Below are positions 61,278 to 64,000 of a DNA stretch of 64,000 nt, piece by piece. Position numbers and translations under genes: made by a program. How positions within the stretch are numbered: position 1 is the stretch's first letter; every line of letters starts with the position of its first letter. The notes beneath the pieces were generated by a model. That model was not told the origin of the DNA. It ran no database searches and saw nothing but the letters and a program-made list of their open reading frames with translations. Origin of the DNA: Mongoliitalea lutea (GTDB lineage: Bacteria; Bacteroidota; Bacteroidia; Cytophagales; Cyclobacteriaceae); the NCBI RefSeq assembly GCF_014652135.1, contig NZ_BMYF01000016.1, positions 1 to 64,000 of the forward strand, given 5' to 3'.

Positions 61278-61697
61278 ATGTACCCAGAGGATTTAATTGC
61301 CCCTATGCGTTCTGAATTGACCAATGTTGGTTTTGAAGAATTCAGAACTGCCGAAGATGTAGAAAATCATTTGAAAGAGCATAAAGGAACTACCTTTATT
61401 GTCATCAATTCTGTATGCGGTTGCGCAGCAGGTGCTGCAAGACCGGGTGTTCGCTATGCGCTAGAACAATCTGACGCTAAGCCTACAACGTTGGCAACCG
61501 TTTTTGCAGGAAACGACCGTGATGCCGTAGCAAAAGTGAGAGAGATGCACATGCCATACCCTCCTTCTTCTCCTTCCATGGCTTTGTTTAAGGATGGTGA
61601 ATTGGTTCACTTCATCGAAAGACACCATATTGAAGGAAGAAATGCTAAAATGATCGGCGACCACCTAGTGGAGGTTTTTGAGCATTTCTGTAAGTAA
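61278..61697 (+). CDS. BrxA/BrxB-family bacilliredoxin
   Basis: The 139-residue protein has the bacilliredoxin CxC motif in VINSVCGCAAGAARPGVRYAL near 46 and the FKDGELVHFIERHHIEGRNA end typical of the YphP/YqiW family. These proteins remove bacillithiol from oxidised protein cysteines, suggesting this organism makes bacillithiol or a related thiol. As the last gene of the suf operon it links cluster assembly to thiol redox repair. A terminator follows directly. Confidence 0.93.
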   Translation: MYPEDLIAPMRSELTNVGFEEFRTAEDVENHLKEHKGTTFIVINSVCGCAAGAARPGVRYALEQSDAKPTTLATVFAGNDRDAVAKVREMHMPYPPSSPSMALFKDGELVHFIERHHIEGRNAKMIGDHLVEVFEHFCK

Positions 61698-61701
61698 TCA
61701 G

Positions 61702-61721
61702 AGCCCTTCGGGGCTTTTTTT
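61702..61721 (+). terminator. Terminator of the suf operon
   Basis: AGCCC TTCG GGGCT (61702-61715) is a compact stem with a stable UUCG-type tetraloop, followed by a T run. The rest of the 300-bp gap to gltA (61722-61997) holds no recognised gene; the gltA promoter must be in it but no exact box was found. Confidence 0.88.
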
Positions 61722-61997
61722 ATGCTAAAAAACTATAGCAGTCCCTTAACCTTTTTAAGAGAGATTCGTTGGTTAATTGGTTTGCGTAGCTTATGAAATC
61801 AGCTAAATTTCGCTGAAATCAGCAGGTTTGTTGGAGACTCAGCAAAACGTCAAAAATAGGTGAGTTTTATACTTGTACACAGATGTTTGTCACTTGTGTA
61901 ATTAATCGTGTAAAAAATACCCGATTTTACTAACTTAAGGGCTCAGATTAAGTTAAAGTATCAGGAAAACAATAAACTGTAAATAAACAAAACATAT

Positions 61998-63284
61998 ATG
62001 TCTGAATTTGCTAAGATATCTTATGCAGGCAAGGAGTACGAGCTCCCTGTTATTGAAGGTACGGAAAATGAAAAAGCGATCGATATTGGAAAGCTTCGTG
62101 CACAGTCCGGATTAATCACCATTGACCCAGGTTTCAAAAATACGGGTTCAACTACCAGTTCCATTACTTTTTTGGATGGAGAAGAAGGAGTTTTACGATA
62201 CAGAGGTTACAGAATCGAGGATTTGGCTGAGAAGTCTTCTTTCCTTGAAGTAGCTTACTTATTGATCTACGGTTCATTGCCTACCCAGCAGGAATACGAA
62301 AAATTCAGCAGAGATATTACCACACATACCTTGGTGCATGAGGATATCAAGAAGATTTTGGATGGTTTCCCTTCCAATTCTCATCCAATGGGTGTATTGT
62401 CTTCTTTGATTTGTTCCCTGACCGCCTTCTACCCAGAGTCTTTGGATCCAAATAGAAATGAAGACGCAGTGAATCTAAGCATCATTCGTCTATTGGCTAA
62501 AATGCCAACGTTTGCTGCTTGGGCATACAAGAATGAGGTAGGTCACCCAGTAAATTATCCAGACAATAGCTTGGACTACTGCTCCAATTTCTTGAAAATG
62601 ATGTTTGCGTTACCAGCAGAGCGTTATGAAGTAGATCCAGTTGTTGCCAAAGCTTTGGATCAGTTGTTGATCTTGCACGCAGACCATGAGCAAAACTGTT
62701 CAACTTCTACCGTTCGTATAGTAGGATCTTCCCAGGCTAGTATTTATGCAGCAATTTCTGCTGGTATCAACGCTTTGTGGGGTCCTTTGCATGGTGGTGC
62801 TAACCAAGCTGTAATCGAGATGTTGGAAGCGATCAAAGCAGATGGTGGAGATGCTCAGAAATACTTGAATAAAGCAAAAGATAAAAATGATCCGTTCCGT
62901 TTGATGGGCTTTGGACACAGAGTTTACAAAAACTTTGATCCAAGAGCAAAAATCATCAAGAAGGCCGCTGACGATGTGTTAGGTAAACTTGGCGTAAATG
63001 ATCCAGTATTGGACATCGCTAAAGAGTTGGAGTATGCTGCGTTGAATGATCAATACTTCATCGATAGAAACCTGTATCCAAATGTTGATTTCTACTCTGG
63101 AATTATCTACAGAGCTTTAGGTATCCCAACTGATATGTTCACGGTCCTATTTGCTTTGGGTCGTCTTCCAGGATGGATCGCACAGTGGAAAGAAATGAGA
63201 GAGAATGGAGAGCCAATCGGAAGACCTCGTCAGATTTATACTGGAGAGACAGAGCGCGATTATGTTTCCATGAACAAGAGATAA
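61998..63284 (+). CDS. gltA: Citrate synthase
   Basis: The 428-residue protein condenses oxaloacetate and acetyl-CoA in the first step of the TCA cycle. Active-site residues are clear: His265 in GPLHGGANQAV, His307 in MGFGHRVYK, and the later Asp in NVDFYSGIIYRALG. TIDPGFKNTGSTTSSITFLD at the start is the pattern of the GltA type II enzyme. A terminator follows about 30 bp after the stop. Confidence 0.97.
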   Translation: MSEFAKISYAGKEYELPVIEGTENEKAIDIGKLRAQSGLITIDPGFKNTGSTTSSITFLDGEEGVLRYRGYRIEDLAEKSSFLEVAYLLIYGSLPTQQEYEKFSRDITTHTLVHEDIKKILDGFPSNSHPMGVLSSLICSLTAFYPESLDPNRNEDAVNLSIIRLLAKMPTFAAWAYKNEVGHPVNYPDNSLDYCSNFLKMMFALPAERYEVDPVVAKALDQLLILHADHEQNCSTSTVRIVGSSQASIYAAISAGINALWGPLHGGANQAVIEMLEAIKADGGDAQKYLNKAKDKNDPFRLMGFGHRVYKNFDPRAKIIKKAADDVLGKLGVNDPVLDIAKELEYAALNDQYFIDRNLYPNVDFYSGIIYRALGIPTDMFTVLFALGRLPGWIAQWKEMRENGEPIGRPRQIYTGETERDYVSMNKR

Positions 63285-63314
63285 TAATGCTTTGATAAGC
63301 AAGTCTTTCACTTT

Positions 63315-63352
63315 AAAAAAGAGACCGGTTGAAAAACTTGGTCTCTTTTTTT
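63315..63352 (+). terminator. Terminator of gltA
   Basis: AAAAAAGAGACC and GGTCTCTTTTTTT flank a loop of about 13 bases, giving a good stem with T run. Confidence 0.8.
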
Positions 63353-63430
63353 GTTAAAGAGGTGTTTGATGCCGTGAAAAAATCTTTTTTATGTATATTT
63401 GGAAACCCAAAATTAATAAATGAGTTTCTT

Positions 63431-63691
63431 ATGAGCGCAACTAGTTTAGATGAAGCAGTAGCTTTAACCAAAAAATTCACCAGCAAACCAAGTAATGAAG
63501 AATTGCTTAAATTATACAGTTTGTACAAGCAAGCTACAGAAGGAGACAATACAAGTGAAAGACCGGGAGGTTTTGACTTCGTGGCAGCTGCCAAGTATAA
63601 TGCTTGGTTAGCCTTGAAAGGAAAAGAGAAAGATGAGGCTTCTTCCGAGTATATTGAATTGGTCAATACGCTTGCAGGTAAGTACATGTAA
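63431..63691 (+). CDS. Acyl-CoA-binding protein (ACBP)
   Basis: From MSATSLDEAVAL (ATG at 63431) the product has 86 residues, the normal size for ACBP. The ligand pattern is visible: SNEELLKLYSLYKQATEGDN, then FVAAAKYNAWLALKGKEKDE with the conserved Tyr and Lys. It binds medium- to long-chain acyl-CoA in the cytoplasm. The frame extends upstream to 63329 but would overlap the gltA terminator, so the internal start is better. Confidence 0.93.
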   Translation: MSATSLDEAVALTKKFTSKPSNEELLKLYSLYKQATEGDNTSERPGGFDFVAAAKYNAWLALKGKEKDEASSEYIELVNTLAGKYM

Positions 63692-63743
63692 TCGGAATTT
63701 TTCATTTCATGTAATGAGTATATCCAACGATAGCTTAATAAAA

Positions 63744-63785
63744 TTCCACAGAATATTGTATCTCAGTAGCTCTGTGGGATTTTTG
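63744..63785 (+). terminator. Terminator of the acyl-CoA-binding protein gene
   Basis: ATTCCACAGA (63743-63752) pairs with TCTGTGGGAT (63771-63780) with one mismatch around an 18-base loop, followed by TTTTT. Confidence 0.7.
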
Positions 63786-64000
63786 GATTAACAGAATAAT
63801 TTGATTGTTTTTTGCGTGTCTTTCTGAAATTATATTTTGTATTGCTGGAGTAAAAAAGGAGAGAATCCGAATTTTATCAAAAATATTCAGAGATTTTCCC
63901 TACATTATTTCAAAAACTTTTAGCTAGGATTTGGTTTTCCAAATTATTTCCCAGATCTTTGCACCCGATTTAAACAATAACATTTTTCTAACCGTGGTTT
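63786..64000. other. AT-rich intergenic sequence at the right edge
   Basis: No gene is recognised in the last 215 bases. They are AT-rich, with a TATATTTTG near 63832 as a possible promoter remnant, and run to the edge of the window. Confidence 0.4.

Overview
The window reads as a chromosomal segment of a Bacteroidota bacterium, most likely Cytophagales close to Cyclobacteriaceae. The evidence is AT-rich intergenic DNA, promoter boxes of the TAnnTTTG type, a SusC/SusD pair, the gliding lipoprotein GldH, a RicT-gldH overlap, many lipoproteins, and a sensor kinase of the propeller/Y_Y_Y type. I saw no tRNA, 16S/23S rRNA, intact insertion sequence or CRISPR array. One structural RNA, RNase P RNA, lies at 45176-45555 on the minus strand.

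Region 1-6000 is the most unusual part. It starts with the tail of a probable ABC exporter (3-212), abutting a histidine-degradation gene (hutI) that has lost its 3' three quarters. Two cassettes on the plus strand follow. Each begins with an almost identical block of about 170 bp (921-1089 and 4321-4489), continues with a tiny exported-peptide gene (a double-glycine leader peptide at 1181; a four-cysteine secreted peptide at 4581), and ends with a six-bladed beta-propeller lipoprotein (2982-4115; 4828-5988). The first cassette also carries two lipocalin-like paralogues (the second frameshifted) and a membrane protein. A third propeller gene, without a peptide, is at 10544-11656. Because the two peptide types share a control region and sit beside propeller lipoproteins, I treat this as the best candidate for an undescribed peptide-export or signalling system.

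Region 6000-14200 is accessory: hutH, an ORF6N protein, a LysR regulator, an intact mazEF-like toxin-antitoxin pair with an operator palindrome, a vapB antitoxin whose vapC partner is reduced to its two ends, a membrane-bound XRE-type regulator, and a cluster of dispersed short repeats, one of which duplicates the tail of the regulator gene.

Region 14200-45150 is mostly core genome: prs, a SusC/SusD pair, an IscA-type Fe-S carrier, methylmalonyl-CoA epimerase with thiL, a propeller histidine kinase with a LytTR regulator, rlmD, a short-chain dehydrogenase, a large DUF4011-type SF1 helicase, the recQ-purD-ricT-gldH run, manC-mazG, a DUF2256 protein, an aminotransferase, a LuxE-like acyl-protein synthetase and a sigma-54 response regulator without a DNA-binding domain.

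Region 45150-55500 has rnpB, a TonB-dependent receptor, DUF4442 and DUF3109 proteins, TIGR03643 diverging from a cryptochrome/photolyase, a relic zone of AAA ATPases headed by three evenly spaced palindromes, a large M14 metallopeptidase and an Lrp-type regulator. Region 55700-63700 holds the sufBCDSE operon with a DUF59 protein and a bacilliredoxin, then citrate synthase and an acyl-CoA-binding protein.
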